Positions 33,405 to 43,257 are shown, numbered from the stretch's first letter. The stretch is DNA of 64,000 nt from M3007 sp035299505 (GCA_035299505.1 DATGWL010000090.1:62001-126000), one strand, 5' to 3'. The notes: generated from the letters alone by a model not told the origin. A program made the numbers and translations.

Positions 33405-34757
33405 TTACTTTTTCAACAGCAAATACTGGTACCCCAGGCGGGTTTGAACAGAGTCTACCCGATAATGGGTTTGCAGATAATGCAAGCCTCGAATGGTATC
33501 TGCCCCCATCGCTTCAAGCCTTGATATCCAGTCGTATTCATTCACTACCACACTGTCCAGTTCAGCCTGTTCAAAACGGGCTTTGAGTATGGCAGCCCCG
33601 GAGAGGTCTGCACCGGAAAGCAGGGCGCTTGCAAAATGGGTTTGGGTCATTTTGGCCCCGGAGAGGTTGGCATCCTGAAGTTTGGCCCCGTAAAAATTAG
33701 CCTGCGATAAATCTGCCGATTCCAGATAAGCACGCTGCAAATTGGTTTGCCTGAGTCGGGCATCCTTCAGTACGGCGCGTGCCAGAATGGCATCAGACAG
33801 ATCGGCGCCACTGAGGTCGGCCTGACTAAAATCTGTTTCATCCAGGGTAGCGCCGGCCAAATCTGCCCTGCTCAGGTTAATGCCATTCAGGTATTCTCCG
33901 GACAAAACAGCGCCTTTCAGATCGGCAGCGGAGAAATCCGAAAATTGGAAGATTTTGCGCAGGGTTCCTTTGTCTATCTGACTGTTTACGATACTTACCA
34001 GCAGCTGTCCGCGCTCCGGACTCAACTCCCGGCTCACCAGTGAATCGCTCTCCAAATATCGGTATGGACGCAAACTCTTGCTCAGCGCTACCACCCGACC
34101 AATAATTTGCGGGGAAAGATCCCGCACTCCGGGCTGCCCAACGTCGTTTTTAAGCTCCCGGTCCATGGCATCGAGCAAATTCCCCATCAAAAAAATGAGC
34201 GAACTGCGCCGGTCAGCCTCCTGCAGGTAGGTTTGCTGGTCAAGGCGGTAGTTCTGACTTTGCAATAGGATGTTTTGTTGGGTGAGCAATTTATTCTGGT
34301 TATACAACAACATAGTGCCCAGAATGCCCCCAAAGCCCACAAACAACATCTGAAACACCATCAAAATCCAGCGCCTGAAGCTCATCCAGGAATACCAGGC
34401 AAAAATTTTGGTAAACAGGGCGTCAAAGTTCCCCCGCGCCTCGGTGAACTGGCGGTTCCAGGCATGCAGAAACAGCTGCTGGGCATTGTCTTTTACATCG
34501 CCCAAGTCGGTGTCTGACACCCCGAACAACTTGTGCAACACCTTTTCCTTGTTCTGCACCAGGATGAAGGCAATGGCGGCTACGATTACCACCATTGCTA
34601 CAAAGCCGATGATCATTTCCATCACGTGGTCTTCCAGCGCGCTCAGTCCGGTTAAAGAAATGACCGCTCCGATCAGTATCCCGATCAGCAAGGCTACAAT
34701 GGTGCGTGATAAAATGTCTACACGCTGACTTGCTTTAGGTTCGTTTGAATCAGCCAT
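33405..34757 (-). CDS. Membrane-anchored pentapeptide-repeat protein
   Basis: 450 residues. Two N-terminal membrane helices (about 17-70) and a third near 130-155 are followed by a coiled region and then, from about 265 to 400, pentapeptide repeats of the A(D/N)LSG type (LSRADLAGATL, ADLSGADLSDA, ANLSGAKM) forming a right-handed quadrilateral helix. The role is unknown. The convergent COX3-like gene ends at the base immediately before this stop, giving TAATTA, so the two genes share no spacer. Confidence 0.88.
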   Translation of the reverse strand: MADSNEPKASQRVDILSRTIVALLIGILIGAVISLTGLSALEDHVMEMIIGFVAMVVIVAAIAFILVQNKEKVLHKLFGVSDTDLGDVKDNAQQLFLHAWNRQFTEARGNFDALFTKIFAWYSWMSFRRWILMVFQMLFVGFGGILGTMLLYNQNKLLTQQNILLQSQNYRLDQQTYLQEADRRSSLIFLMGNLLDAMDRELKNDVGQPGVRDLSPQIIGRVVALSKSLRPYRYLESDSLVSRELSPERGQLLVSIVNSQIDKGTLRKIFQFSDFSAADLKGAVLSGEYLNGINLSRADLAGATLDETDFSQADLSGADLSDAILARAVLKDARLRQTNLQRAYLESADLSQANFYGAKLQDANLSGAKMTQTHFASALLSGADLSGAAILKARFEQAELDSVVVNEYDWISRLEAMGADTIRGLHYLQTHYRVDSVQTRLGYQYLLLKK

Positions 34758-34799
34758 AATGCGGCAAATGTCATCATTTTCCCGTCAAGGTTGTCAAAA

Positions 34800-34838
34800 C
34801 AAAAACGTCTTTATCCGGCCGAAGCTGAATAAAGACGT
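34800..34838 (-). terminator. Terminator of the slyD gene
   Basis: A 10-bp perfect stem ACGTCTTTAT/ATAAAGACGT (34805-34814, 34829-34838) is followed on the minus strand by TTTTTG. It lies 26 bases beyond the slyD stop. Confidence 0.8.
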
Positions 34839-34864
34839 CTAAAATGTATCGTTTTTACACCAAA

Positions 34865-35371
34865 TCAGTGGTGGTGGCCACCCGGACCATGAACGTGGCC
34901 ATGTTCCAGTTCGCTTGGGTCTGCATCGCGTACGGAATCCACATGTCCGGTGAAGAACAGGTCAACACCAGCCATTGGGTGGTTGAAATCAAGTTTCACC
35001 GTCTCCAGACCAACATGAGCTACCATGCCCTGAAGGCGGTTGCCTTCCTGATCCTGCAGCGGCAATACATTGCCTACCTCAAGGAGGCCGTCTGGAATTT
35101 TGCCCTCGTGCTCAAATATTTGTTTGGGAACTTCTACCAATGCGGTTTCATCGTATTCACCGTAGGCTTCTGCCGCAGGGATACCAAATGCAAAGGTGTC
35201 GCCAGTTTTCAAACCGGCCAGATTGGCTTCAAACGCCGGAATCATCATGCCGATACCGTAGATAAAAACAAGCGGCGCTCCGCCTTGAGTGGTTTCAACG
35301 AGTTGTCCCTCTGCGGTACCCTCGTTGAGCGTGTAGTGTACGGACACTACCTTTTTAGATTCAATAGTCAT
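34865..35371 (-). CDS. slyD: FKBP-type peptidyl-prolyl isomerase, SlyD-like
   Basis: 168 residues. An FKBP core (VHYTLNEGTAEGQLVETT; PLVFIYGIGMMIPAFEANLAG) carries an inserted IF domain (AYGEYDETALVEVPKQIF). The C-terminus is His-rich (ELEHGHVHGPGGHHH), as in metal-binding SlyD. The protein is a cytoplasmic prolyl isomerase/chaperone that may supply nickel. A terminator lies downstream. Confidence 0.93.
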   Translation of the reverse strand: MTIESKKVVSVHYTLNEGTAEGQLVETTQGGAPLVFIYGIGMMIPAFEANLAGLKTGDTFAFGIPAAEAYGEYDETALVEVPKQIFEHEGKIPDGLLEVGNVLPLQDQEGNRLQGMVAHVGLETVKLDFNHPMAGVDLFFTGHVDSVRDADPSELEHGHVHGPGGHHH

Positions 35372-35548
35372 TGAAAATCAGAATGTTGAAAAGAGTTTGC
35401 CCCAATCATCTGGAGCGCAAAAATGTAATTTTCGGGGCGGAGAAAAAGATATCCACGGCGAAAAGCGCTGCAAAGGTAAGGGGTTTTTCATTCCCAAATG
35501 GCCTAACTTCCGATACCTAACCCTAAATGCCAAGTTCGGCAACCGATC

Positions 35549-35580
35549 TTCCGGGAATATTTCCGGAAATACTACCTTTG
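35549..35580 (+). promoter_or_regulatory. ald promoter with 20-bp palindrome
   Basis: TACCTTTG (35573-35580) is an exact -7 match. Ending 4 bases upstream, at 35549-35568, is the near-perfect palindrome TTCCGGGAATATTTCCGGAA (one mismatched pair), covering the place where -33 should be; no TTTG is present there. This looks like a dimeric regulator site controlling alanine dehydrogenase. Confidence 0.65.
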
Positions 35581-35623
35581 CCCGGCTAAATTAACATTCT
35601 CTAACCAACAATACTCTGAGCAC

Positions 35624-36739
35624 ATGATCATTGGCGTACCAAAAGAAATAAAAAGCAACGAAAACCGGGTTGCCCTCACTCCTGCAGGGGCCATGGAATT
35701 TACCCGCCGTGGCCACACCGTATTGGTTCAAAGCACTGCTGGTGTAGGCAGCGGCTTTGAAGATAAAGACTATACCGATGCCGGCGCCCAAATCCTGGCT
35801 ACTGCTGAAGAAGTTTGGACCAAGGCGGAAATGATCATGAAGGTGAAAGAGCCTATCAAGGAAGAATATGCCCGTTGCCGCGAAAACCAATTGATCTTTA
35901 CGTACTTCCACTTTGCTTCCAGTGAAGAGCTGACCAAAGCCATGATTGCCAGTAAATCTGTTTGCCTGGCTTATGAAACAGTAGAAACCAAAGATCGCCA
36001 GTTGCCACTGCTCATCCCTATGTCGGAAGTAGCCGGCCGTATGGCTATCCAGGAAGGCGCCAAATACCTGGAAAAACCGGTTAAAGGTCGCGGCGTTTTG
36101 CTGGGCGGCGTACCAGGTGTTCCTCCTGGCAAAGTACTGGTTATTGGTGGCGGTATCGTGGGTACACAAGCTGCTAAGATGGCTGCCGGCCTGGGAGCTA
36201 TGGTTACCATCCTCGACGTTAACCTCACGCGCCTGCGCTACCTCAGCGACGTAATGCCTGCTAACGTGGTAACGGAATACTCCAACGAGTACAATATCCG
36301 TCGCCTCATTCAAAACCACGATCTTGTGGTAGGTGCGGTATTGCTGCCTGGCGCCAAAGCGCCAAACCTCATTACCCGCGACATGCTGAAACTCATGCGT
36401 CCGGGAACCGTGGTGGTTGACGTAGCTGTAGATCAGGGCGGTTGCATCGAAACCACCCGTCCTACCACCCACGCTGATCCAATCTACATCATCGACGATG
36501 TGGTGCACTACTGCGTGGCCAACATGCCGGGCGCCGTACCGTTCACTTCCACCGTTGCGCTTACCAATGCCACCCTGCCATATGCCCTGCAACTGGCAGA
36601 AAAAGGCTGGAAAAAAGCCTGTGCTGAAAACGGCGAGCTCAAACTCGGCCTCAATGTAGTAGGCGGTAAAGTAGTATATAAAGGTGTAGCCGATGCTTTC
36701 GGCCTCCCGCTGCATACCGTTGACTCCGTAATGGGTTGA
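35624..36739 (+). CDS. ald: Alanine dehydrogenase
   Basis: 371 residues, the normal length. It starts MIIGVPKEIKSNENRVALTP; the substrate-binding Lys and His are visible in KVKEPIKEEY and FTYFHFASS, and the NAD-binding fold in VLVIGGGIVGTQAAKMAAGLG. The typical C-terminal part (GAVPFTSTVALTNATLPYAL) is complete. It interconverts L-alanine and pyruvate with NAD. A monocistronic unit: its own promoter (35573) and a strong terminator (36761) flank it. Confidence 0.96.
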   Translation: MIIGVPKEIKSNENRVALTPAGAMEFTRRGHTVLVQSTAGVGSGFEDKDYTDAGAQILATAEEVWTKAEMIMKVKEPIKEEYARCRENQLIFTYFHFASSEELTKAMIASKSVCLAYETVETKDRQLPLLIPMSEVAGRMAIQEGAKYLEKPVKGRGVLLGGVPGVPPGKVLVIGGGIVGTQAAKMAAGLGAMVTILDVNLTRLRYLSDVMPANVVTEYSNEYNIRRLIQNHDLVVGAVLLPGAKAPNLITRDMLKLMRPGTVVVDVAVDQGGCIETTRPTTHADPIYIIDDVVHYCVANMPGAVPFTSTVALTNATLPYALQLAEKGWKKACAENGELKLGLNVVGGKVVYKGVADAFGLPLHTVDSVMG

Positions 36740-36760
36740 TTTCCGGCTTACATATTTTGA

Positions 36761-36803
36761 AAACTTCCCGAAAGACGTGAACTTTCGGGAAGTTTTTGTT
36801 TTT
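36761..36803 (+). terminator. Terminator of ald
   Basis: A 14-bp perfect stem AAACTTCCCGAAAG (36761-36774) with CTTTCGGGAAGTTT (36782-36795) is followed by TTGTTTTTT. Confidence 0.9.
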
Positions 36804-36841
36804 TATGATTTGCCCCCCCAAGCAGCCCAAATTTAATCACC

Positions 36842-37750
36842 ATGAAATACTTCATTCTCCTGCTTAAACTGGCCATATTTACGGTGTTGGTGCTAATCCG
36901 TCTGGGAGAATGGGATGTCACGCATTTCTACAGCTGGTCCAAATACCGTTCAGCACTGGATTACTATGTCATAACCCTGGCTAGTATTGCCCTATTCCTG
37001 ATGCTGTTGGACTTTATTCAGTTTGCCACAACCCGCTGGTACCGCCGCCGGCACAAGATTACCCGGGATGACAACTTTATTATTGGTGTTGGACAGATAT
37101 ATCAACTCCTGCTGGTGGTTGGTATTGTAGTGGGTATTCTGTCGCTTTTCCGAATTGATGTCCGGCAGCTGTTTACCTCGCTTTCCATCATTTTTGCCGG
37201 TATTGCCATCCTCACCAAGGATTACATCACCAATATGATCAATGGCATGATCATCACTTTCTCCGGCCAGCTCAGCATCGGAGATAATGTGCGAATTGGA
37301 GAACATCGCGGCAAAATCATTGATATTACCCTGCAAAACATCCATCTCCTGAACGACGACGACGATGTGATCTACATCCCAAACTCCATGTTGCTCACTA
37401 TAGAGGTGGTAAACTACACCAAACGGGAAATCAAGCGCTCCAGCATAGAGTTTGAAATTGACCTCAAACACCTGAAAACCGTGGAAGAAATGGAAACCAT
37501 GCTGATAGATACCATCAGCCCTTTCTCTGAGATGATTCAGCCTGACTCCTATTACCTGCGTATCGCAGAAGTGAAAAAGGATATGGTTTCCATGAAATTC
37601 CAGTACATTCTGAAAGAACCCAACAAGGAACTTGATCGCCAGATCAGGCGCAAAGCCATCCGCCGACTGGTGGAAATCATCAGCGAAAGGGAAAAAGTAG
37701 CCGACCAAATTCCGGATCTGCCAGACATGCCCGGTCACGCTGTAATTTAA
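36842..37750 (+). CDS. MscS-family mechanosensitive ion channel
   Basis: 302 residues. Three to four membrane helices (to about 130) are followed by the MscS pore/beta domain: SLSIIFAGIAILTKDYITNM, then SIGDNVRIGEHRGKIIDI and NSMLLTIEVVNY. It should open on membrane tension to release solutes under hypo-osmotic shock. It is four bases upstream of the DUF255 gene. Confidence 0.9.
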   Translation: MKYFILLLKLAIFTVLVLIRLGEWDVTHFYSWSKYRSALDYYVITLASIALFLMLLDFIQFATTRWYRRRHKITRDDNFIIGVGQIYQLLLVVGIVVGILSLFRIDVRQLFTSLSIIFAGIAILTKDYITNMINGMIITFSGQLSIGDNVRIGEHRGKIIDITLQNIHLLNDDDDVIYIPNSMLLTIEVVNYTKREIKRSSIEFEIDLKHLKTVEEMETMLIDTISPFSEMIQPDSYYLRIAEVKKDMVSMKFQYILKEPNKELDRQIRRKAIRRLVEIISEREKVADQIPDLPDMPGHAVI

Positions 37751-37754
37751 AACC

Positions 37755-39794
37755 ATGAACAGACTACAATTTGAAACCTCTCCGTACCTGCTACAACACG
37801 CGCACAATCCTGTTGACTGGTACGCCTGGAAACCTGAAGCCTTTGAACGTGCCATAGCGGAACAGAAACCCATTCTGGTAAGCATTGGTTACAGCACCTG
37901 CCATTGGTGCCATGTCATGGAGCGGGAATCATTCGAAAATGCCGAAGTAGCGGCATTCATGAATGAGCACTACATTAATATAAAGGTAGACCGGGAAGAA
38001 CGCCCGGATGTGGATGCCGTATATATGGAAGCCTGCCAGATCCTGACTGGCGGCGGCGGCTGGCCCCTGAATTGTTTCCTAACCCCAGACGGAAAACCCT
38101 TTTATGCCGGCACCTATTATCCTCCCGTTCCGGCCTTCAACCGGCCCTCCTGGATGCAATTGCTCCAGCATCTGGCCAATATTTGGGCTACCCAGCGCGA
38201 AACCGCACTGAATCAGGCAGACCGCCTACTTAGCAATATCCGGCGCAACGACGGGGTTTTCATTCGTCCACCGGAACCGGGCGCCCTGGTGGCCGCCGAT
38301 CCGAATCAGCTATTTCTTCGCATCCGCGATCAGTTTGACCAGGCCGAAGGCGGTTTTGGCGGCGCCCCCAAGTTTCCGGCTACCATGGCCATCCAATGGC
38401 TTATGCACTGGTCGTATTTCTCCGGCCACCCCGAAGCTATGGAACATGCGCTGTTTTCTCTGGAAAAAATGGCCAGAGGTGGTATTTACGACCAAATTGG
38501 CGGCGGATTTGCCCGTTATGCTACTGACAGGGAATGGCTGATTCCTCATTTTGAAAAAATGCTGTACGATAATGCCCTGCTGGTGACCGTATTGAGTGAG
38601 GCGCATAAATACAATGCAGGTCATCTGCCGGAAGGTACAGCCACCCAGTGGTCGGCCATCATTGAACAAACCCTGGAGTATGTGGAACGGGAAATGACCA
38701 GTCCGGAAGGCGGGTTTTATTCCGCCCAGGATGCAGATTCAGAAGGTGTGGAAGGTAAGTTTTATGTGTGGGATAAAGCTGAAATAGAGGAAATCCTGGC
38801 CATCGATGCCGAATTGTACTGCGATTTTTATGGGGTAACGGAGGCCGGAAACTGGGAGCATAAAAATATCCTTTGGCGTCCGCACCGATACCAGGATTTT
38901 GCCCATCGGCATCAGATAACTGTAGAAAACCTGCAACAAAAGCTACATGAATGCAACCAGAAACTGCTTCAGGTACGCTCCAAAAGAATATGGCCTGGTT
39001 TGGATCATAAAATTTTGCTCGACTGGAATGCGTTGATGGTTTCCGGATATGCGGCAGCCTATGCAGCACTTGGACACGAAAAGTATCTGCAAGCAGCTGT
39101 ACAGAATTTGGCATACCTCCGGCAGCATTTCCGCAATCAGGATGGCTCCTGGCGACACAGCGCCTCACAGGAAAAAGCATTTTTGGATGATTATGCATTT
39201 CTGATAGCCGCCTGGATAGACGTGCACCAGGTTACATTTGATACCCAATACCTCCGATGGGCAGAGGAAGCGATGGAATACGTATTGGCGCACTTCACAG
39301 ACGAAGAAACAGGGTTCTTTTTCAACACGGCAGCGGATCAGGCTGATATTGTATACCGGAAGAAAAGCCTGTACGACAATGCCACACCATCCGGGAACAG
39401 CACCATGGCCCAGAACCTGCAGCGGCTGGGTTTGTTGCTCGACCGGCCTGAATGGCGTTTGCGGGCACAACAGATGATGTCGTCCATGCGCGAAACGGTA
39501 GAAAAATATCCCAGAAGTTTTGAACGTTGGGCAATTTGCATGCTGAACGAAACCTATCCAATGCTGGAAATAGCTCTGGTTGGGGAAAATGCAGTGGAAA
39601 AAGCGCTGAAAATTCAACGAACCTTCTTACCCAACAAAATTTTTGCGGCCAGCGTGGCGCCAGATGATTCTCAGCCCTTGCTGGCCGGGAAAGACGCCGC
39701 TGCCGATGCATTAATATATGTGTGTCGTGATTTTGCCTGTCAAAAGCCAGTTATTTCACTGGAAGCATTTCAAGACTTGGTGAATTCGCGATAA
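37755..39794 (+). CDS. Thioredoxin-domain (DUF255/YyaL, SSP411-like) protein
   Basis: 679 residues, family length. The N-terminal thioredoxin-like domain contains SYLLQH-type start (ETSPYLLQHAHNPVDWY) and the CxxC motif YSTCHWCHVMERESF. The centre and C-terminus form an alpha/alpha barrel related to glycoside hydrolases and N-acylglucosamine epimerases (GGIYDQIGGGFARYATD, HFEKMLYDNALL). The biochemical role of this conserved family is not established. Co-transcribed with the mscS-type gene. Confidence 0.93.
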   Translation: MNRLQFETSPYLLQHAHNPVDWYAWKPEAFERAIAEQKPILVSIGYSTCHWCHVMERESFENAEVAAFMNEHYINIKVDREERPDVDAVYMEACQILTGGGGWPLNCFLTPDGKPFYAGTYYPPVPAFNRPSWMQLLQHLANIWATQRETALNQADRLLSNIRRNDGVFIRPPEPGALVAADPNQLFLRIRDQFDQAEGGFGGAPKFPATMAIQWLMHWSYFSGHPEAMEHALFSLEKMARGGIYDQIGGGFARYATDREWLIPHFEKMLYDNALLVTVLSEAHKYNAGHLPEGTATQWSAIIEQTLEYVEREMTSPEGGFYSAQDADSEGVEGKFYVWDKAEIEEILAIDAELYCDFYGVTEAGNWEHKNILWRPHRYQDFAHRHQITVENLQQKLHECNQKLLQVRSKRIWPGLDHKILLDWNALMVSGYAAAYAALGHEKYLQAAVQNLAYLRQHFRNQDGSWRHSASQEKAFLDDYAFLIAAWIDVHQVTFDTQYLRWAEEAMEYVLAHFTDEETGFFFNTAADQADIVYRKKSLYDNATPSGNSTMAQNLQRLGLLLDRPEWRLRAQQMMSSMRETVEKYPRSFERWAICMLNETYPMLEIALVGENAVEKALKIQRTFLPNKIFAASVAPDDSQPLLAGKDAAADALIYVCRDFACQKPVISLEAFQDLVNSR

Positions 39795-39832
39795 GGTCTT
39801 ACTTTCACCAGCTCAAAAACCAATGTCATCCC

Positions 39833-40813
39833 ATGAACATGAAGTACTTCGGCGTTTTGTGGCTGTTTTTGGCCTGCCTGGGAGCCCTGCGTGCCCAGCA
39901 GGTGCCACAGTACAGCTTGTACACACTAAACCCTTATGTGTACAATCCGGCTTATGCTGGCATGGAAAATACCCTGGTTATGACCGGAGTATACCGGCAG
40001 CAATGGACAGGGCTTCAGGGGGCGCCGGTTACCCAACATGTAAATGCGCACCTGCCCGTGTATGCTATTAGCAGCGGGGTAGGGTTGAGGGTTGAGAACG
40101 ATGCCATAGGGGCACATAAGACCACACAGGCAGTGCTCAGTTACAATTATCAGATGAATTTAAGCAGCAACACCCTCTTGTCTATGGGATTAAGCGGAGG
40201 CTGGCTGCAATACAGTTTGGATGGCGCCAAGTTGCGTGCGCCGGAAGGAACCTATGCGGAACCCAGCTTTTCGCACAATGAAACTGTATTGCCGGAAGGC
40301 AGGGTACAGGCGGGAGCTCCGATTTTTGAGGCTGGGCTCTTTTTTCAGAATAAAAAATGGGAATTAGGCCTTTCTGCCCAACCTGTGTTTGCTACGAAGG
40401 TCAAACCGGGTTCCAATGGAAATTTTGTTCTTTCGCCCGTTCAACATTATATGATTTACGGTGCGTACTATTTACCAATTGGCGACAATTTGAAGCTCAA
40501 ACCATCTGGTTTAGTTAAAACTGACTTCAAGGAGACACAAATAGAGATTTCCGCCATGGGTGTTTGGCGTGAAAATACATTTGCCGGCGTTTCCTACCGG
40601 GGATTCACGGCTGCCTCCAAAGATGCCGCTGTGTTGTTTATAGGGTTCAAAATGAACGAAAAGACCACCCTGGGTTATGGATTCGACCTGCCCCTGTCTG
40701 CACTGAGTGTAGCCAACCGCGGAAGTCACGAGCTTTTGATACGTTACAGCCTCAATAAGCCCATCGGGGTGGGAAAACTGCCTCCGGTGATTTACAACCC
40801 TCGATTTTTTTGA
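39833..40813 (+). CDS. PorP/SprF-family type IX secretion outer membrane protein
   Basis: 326 residues with a signal peptide (ALRAQQ cleavage region). The conserved start QVPQYSLYTLNPYVYNPAYAGM and the periodic beta-strand pattern of the PorP/SprF family are clear. Members are outer membrane beta-barrels that bind and anchor specific T9SS substrates at the surface. The gene stands just upstream of gldKLMN, as is common in Bacteroidota. Confidence 0.93.
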   Translation: MNMKYFGVLWLFLACLGALRAQQVPQYSLYTLNPYVYNPAYAGMENTLVMTGVYRQQWTGLQGAPVTQHVNAHLPVYAISSGVGLRVENDAIGAHKTTQAVLSYNYQMNLSSNTLLSMGLSGGWLQYSLDGAKLRAPEGTYAEPSFSHNETVLPEGRVQAGAPIFEAGLFFQNKKWELGLSAQPVFATKVKPGSNGNFVLSPVQHYMIYGAYYLPIGDNLKLKPSGLVKTDFKETQIEISAMGVWRENTFAGVSYRGFTAASKDAAVLFIGFKMNEKTTLGYGFDLPLSALSVANRGSHELLIRYSLNKPIGVGKLPPVIYNPRFF

Positions 40814-41069
40814 AAAAATCTTTGCTGCCGGCATAAAATTTGCCAGCTTGCCGACAATTGATTTTTTTACAAAAAAATGCTAAAAAAAAGCCATTTGGAT
40901 ACAATTAAAAGTTAATTAAACGTTAGACAGCGTCCTCGCCGAGGCTAAAAAATTAGGTGCTGCCAAATTTTATTCAGTAAAGTTTGCGCAAATAATTTAA
41001 TCCTCTGTCTACCTTTACGACCACTTTTCCAAACCGAACATATTAAGTAGGAAAACACGGGTGTTTAAC

Positions 41070-42332
41070 ATGAAAAAACTACAGCATTCATTTCTTCTGC
41101 TGCTATTCCTTGCAGCCCTTGCCGCTTCATGTGGCCGTAGCGAAGGTGGCCAACTCGTTGGCGTAGCCAATCGCCCAAAATGGAAAGGGATCAACCCATA
41201 TGGTATGGTGTATGTCCCCTCCGGTTCCCTCACCATTGGTTCAGGTGATGAAGATATCAGCCGCTCGCTGGTAGCTCAGCCAAAAACCATCTCCATTCAA
41301 GGCTTCTTCATGGACGACACGGAGATCACCAACAATGAATATCGTCAGTTCGTTGATTGGGTGGTTGACTCCCTTGCACTGCGCAAGCTCGACCTCGTGT
41401 TGGAAGAATCCGAAAACGACCAGTCTCCACCGCAGCCTAGTCTTGACTGGGAAGCTGACGCCGAAGAAGGTGGCGACGGCGCTCTGGAAGACCTGTTCTA
41501 CCAGGGCAACGAACGCTTTGCCGGCCGCAAAGAATTCGACGTGAACAAACTTGTATTCGAATTCATGTGGTACGACTGGCAGGGTGCTGCGCACGCTCCA
41601 CGTGGCAAGGACGTGAATCGTACCAGCTTCATCCGTCGTGAGTCTGTGAAGATCTACCCGGATACCCTTACCTGGATCCGCGACTTCTCGTACTCTTACA
41701 ACGAGCCAATGTCTCGTAACTACTTCTGGCACCCTGCTTTCGACGACTATCCGGTAGTAGGTGTGAACTGGAAAATGGCAAAAGCCTTCTGCTACTGGCG
41801 TACCAAAATCTGGAACATGGCCGGCGAAACAGAAGAAATGTCTGAAGACTTCCGCCTTCCAACGGAACACGAGTGGGAATACGCTGCTCGCGGTGGCCGT
41901 GAAGAGGCTTCTTACCCATGGGGTGCATACTACACCCGCAATGCCAAAGGTTGCCTCCTGGCTAACTTTAAACCTGGCCGCGGTGTGTATCCGGAAGATG
42001 GTGGCCTCTACACCGTTAAAGCTGATGGCTACTACCCGAACGACTACGGTCTGTACTGTATGTCTGGTAACGTAGCTGAGTGGACAGAATCTGCATACTT
42101 CGAGAATGCATATTCTTTCATTCACGACTTGAATCCGGATATCCGTTATGATGCGAAGGAAGACGATCCTAAAACCTCTAAGCGTAAAGTTATCCGCGGT
42201 GGTTCCTGGAAAGACGTAGCCTACTTCCTGCAGACGCCTAACCGTACGTATGAATATCAGGACACGACCAAATGCTACATCGGCTTCCGCTGTGTACTCA
42301 CCTTCCTGGGTCGTTCCATCAATGACTTCTAA
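41070..42332 (+). CDS. gldK: GldK, outer-membrane lipoprotein of the T9SS ring
   Basis: 420 residues from ATG 41070; GTG 41061 is the only nearby alternative. The signal ends in the lipobox LAASC. The rest is a formylglycine-generating-enzyme-like (SUMF1) domain: PYGMVYVPSGSLTIGSGDED, FFMDDTEITNNEYRQF, then PVVGVNWKMAKAFCYWR and YCMSGNVAEWTES, ending CYIGFRCV. In the T9SS, GldK (PorK) forms a periplasmic ring with GldN. The order gldK-gldL-gldM-gldN is intact. Confidence 0.96.
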   Translation: MKKLQHSFLLLLFLAALAASCGRSEGGQLVGVANRPKWKGINPYGMVYVPSGSLTIGSGDEDISRSLVAQPKTISIQGFFMDDTEITNNEYRQFVDWVVDSLALRKLDLVLEESENDQSPPQPSLDWEADAEEGGDGALEDLFYQGNERFAGRKEFDVNKLVFEFMWYDWQGAAHAPRGKDVNRTSFIRRESVKIYPDTLTWIRDFSYSYNEPMSRNYFWHPAFDDYPVVGVNWKMAKAFCYWRTKIWNMAGETEEMSEDFRLPTEHEWEYAARGGREEASYPWGAYYTRNAKGCLLANFKPGRGVYPEDGGLYTVKADGYYPNDYGLYCMSGNVAEWTESAYFENAYSFIHDLNPDIRYDAKEDDPKTSKRKVIRGGSWKDVAYFLQTPNRTYEYQDTTKCYIGFRCVLTFLGRSINDF

Positions 42333-42346
42333 ATAAGAGGAGGCCT

Positions 42347-42413
42347 GAAGGGTAAAATGCAAGAAATTTCTGTTAACAAATACTTAAATGACAGTTCTTG
42401 CGTTTTACCCTTC
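42347..42413. promoter_or_regulatory. Long hairpin between gldK and gldL, possible attenuator
   Basis: A 19-bp stem with one wobble (42347-42365 with 42395-42413) and a 29-base loop begins 15 bases after the gldK stop and is followed by GTCTTTTTG. The remaining 250 bases before gldL hold no gene. The structure may terminate part of the transcripts or protect the gldK 3' end. Confidence 0.65.
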
Positions 42414-42663
42414 GTCTTTTTGAATCCTCTTTTTCCACAACTTTTGCCCATTGGCAATCGATTCCAAAAATTCGGTTAAAAAAATCACTTAGCATCTTCA
42501 TGCGTTGGCTTATGGCGAACAAATGCGGAGGCAAGTCACCGGTTTGTCTGCCCTGAACAAATAGTGAATGCTTTGCTGATTGGTACTGCCCCTTACTGCC
42601 GGATATTGAAAACTAAACAACTTGTCAAAAATCATTCAGTAACTGCTAAAACATTCAAGAACA

Positions 42664-43257
42664 ATGAGTTTCGTTAAATCGAAGACGTTTAAGTACTTCA
42701 AAAATCTCGCAATTGGTGTAGGTGCAGCATTCGTGCTTGCAGGTGCTCTCTTCAAGCTGGAGTCTTGGGAAGGCGCTTCTGAAATGTTGATCCTTGGTAT
42801 GAGTATCGAGGTTATCATCTTCCTTATGCTGGGTATCCTTCCTCCAGAGCCTGATTACTACTGGCACAAACTGTACCCTGGTCTTGACGACTACAACTCC
42901 CGCATCCAGCCTCTGACTGCCGGTGCTACCAACAACGTTGATATGGGTACTCCGCTGCATGGCGACGTAATCGAGCGTCAACTGGGTGGTATGCTGACAG
43001 AACTTCAGTCTATGTCTAAAAGCATGGGTGCACTGAAAGCGCTGCAGGAAGTTGATTTCTCTGGTACTTCTGACCAGATCAAAACCATGAGCAACTTCTA
43101 CACCAAAATGAACGAAGCTATGTCTGACATGGCTAAGTCTGCTGATGATGTGAAGGCTTACAAAGATCAGTTGGGTGCGCTCAACAAGAACCTCGGTTCC
43201 CTCAACACGGTTTACGGCAATATGCTGTCTGCTATGGCCAACATCGGCCGTCAGTAA
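42664..43257 (+). CDS. gldL: GldL, inner-membrane T9SS motor subunit
   Basis: 197 residues. Two membrane helices near the N-terminus (LAIGVGAAFVLAGALFKLE and MLILGMSIEVIIFLMLGI; the second ends before PPEPDYYWHKLYPGLDDY) keep the conserved Glu in the membrane (SIEVIIF) needed for proton-driven rotation in this family. A cytoplasmic helical tail follows. GldL forms a pentamer around the GldM dimer and powers secretion and gliding. Confidence 0.95.
   Translation: MSFVKSKTFKYFKNLAIGVGAAFVLAGALFKLESWEGASEMLILGMSIEVIIFLMLGILPPEPDYYWHKLYPGLDDYNSRIQPLTAGATNNVDMGTPLHGDVIERQLGGMLTELQSMSKSMGALKALQEVDFSGTSDQIKTMSNFYTKMNEAMSDMAKSADDVKAYKDQLGALNKNLGSLNTVYGNMLSAMANIGRQ

Noticed and set aside
35591..36715. 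374-codon frame opposite ald
   Set aside because: A shadow of the alanine dehydrogenase gene; it would also place a stop in the ald promoter region.
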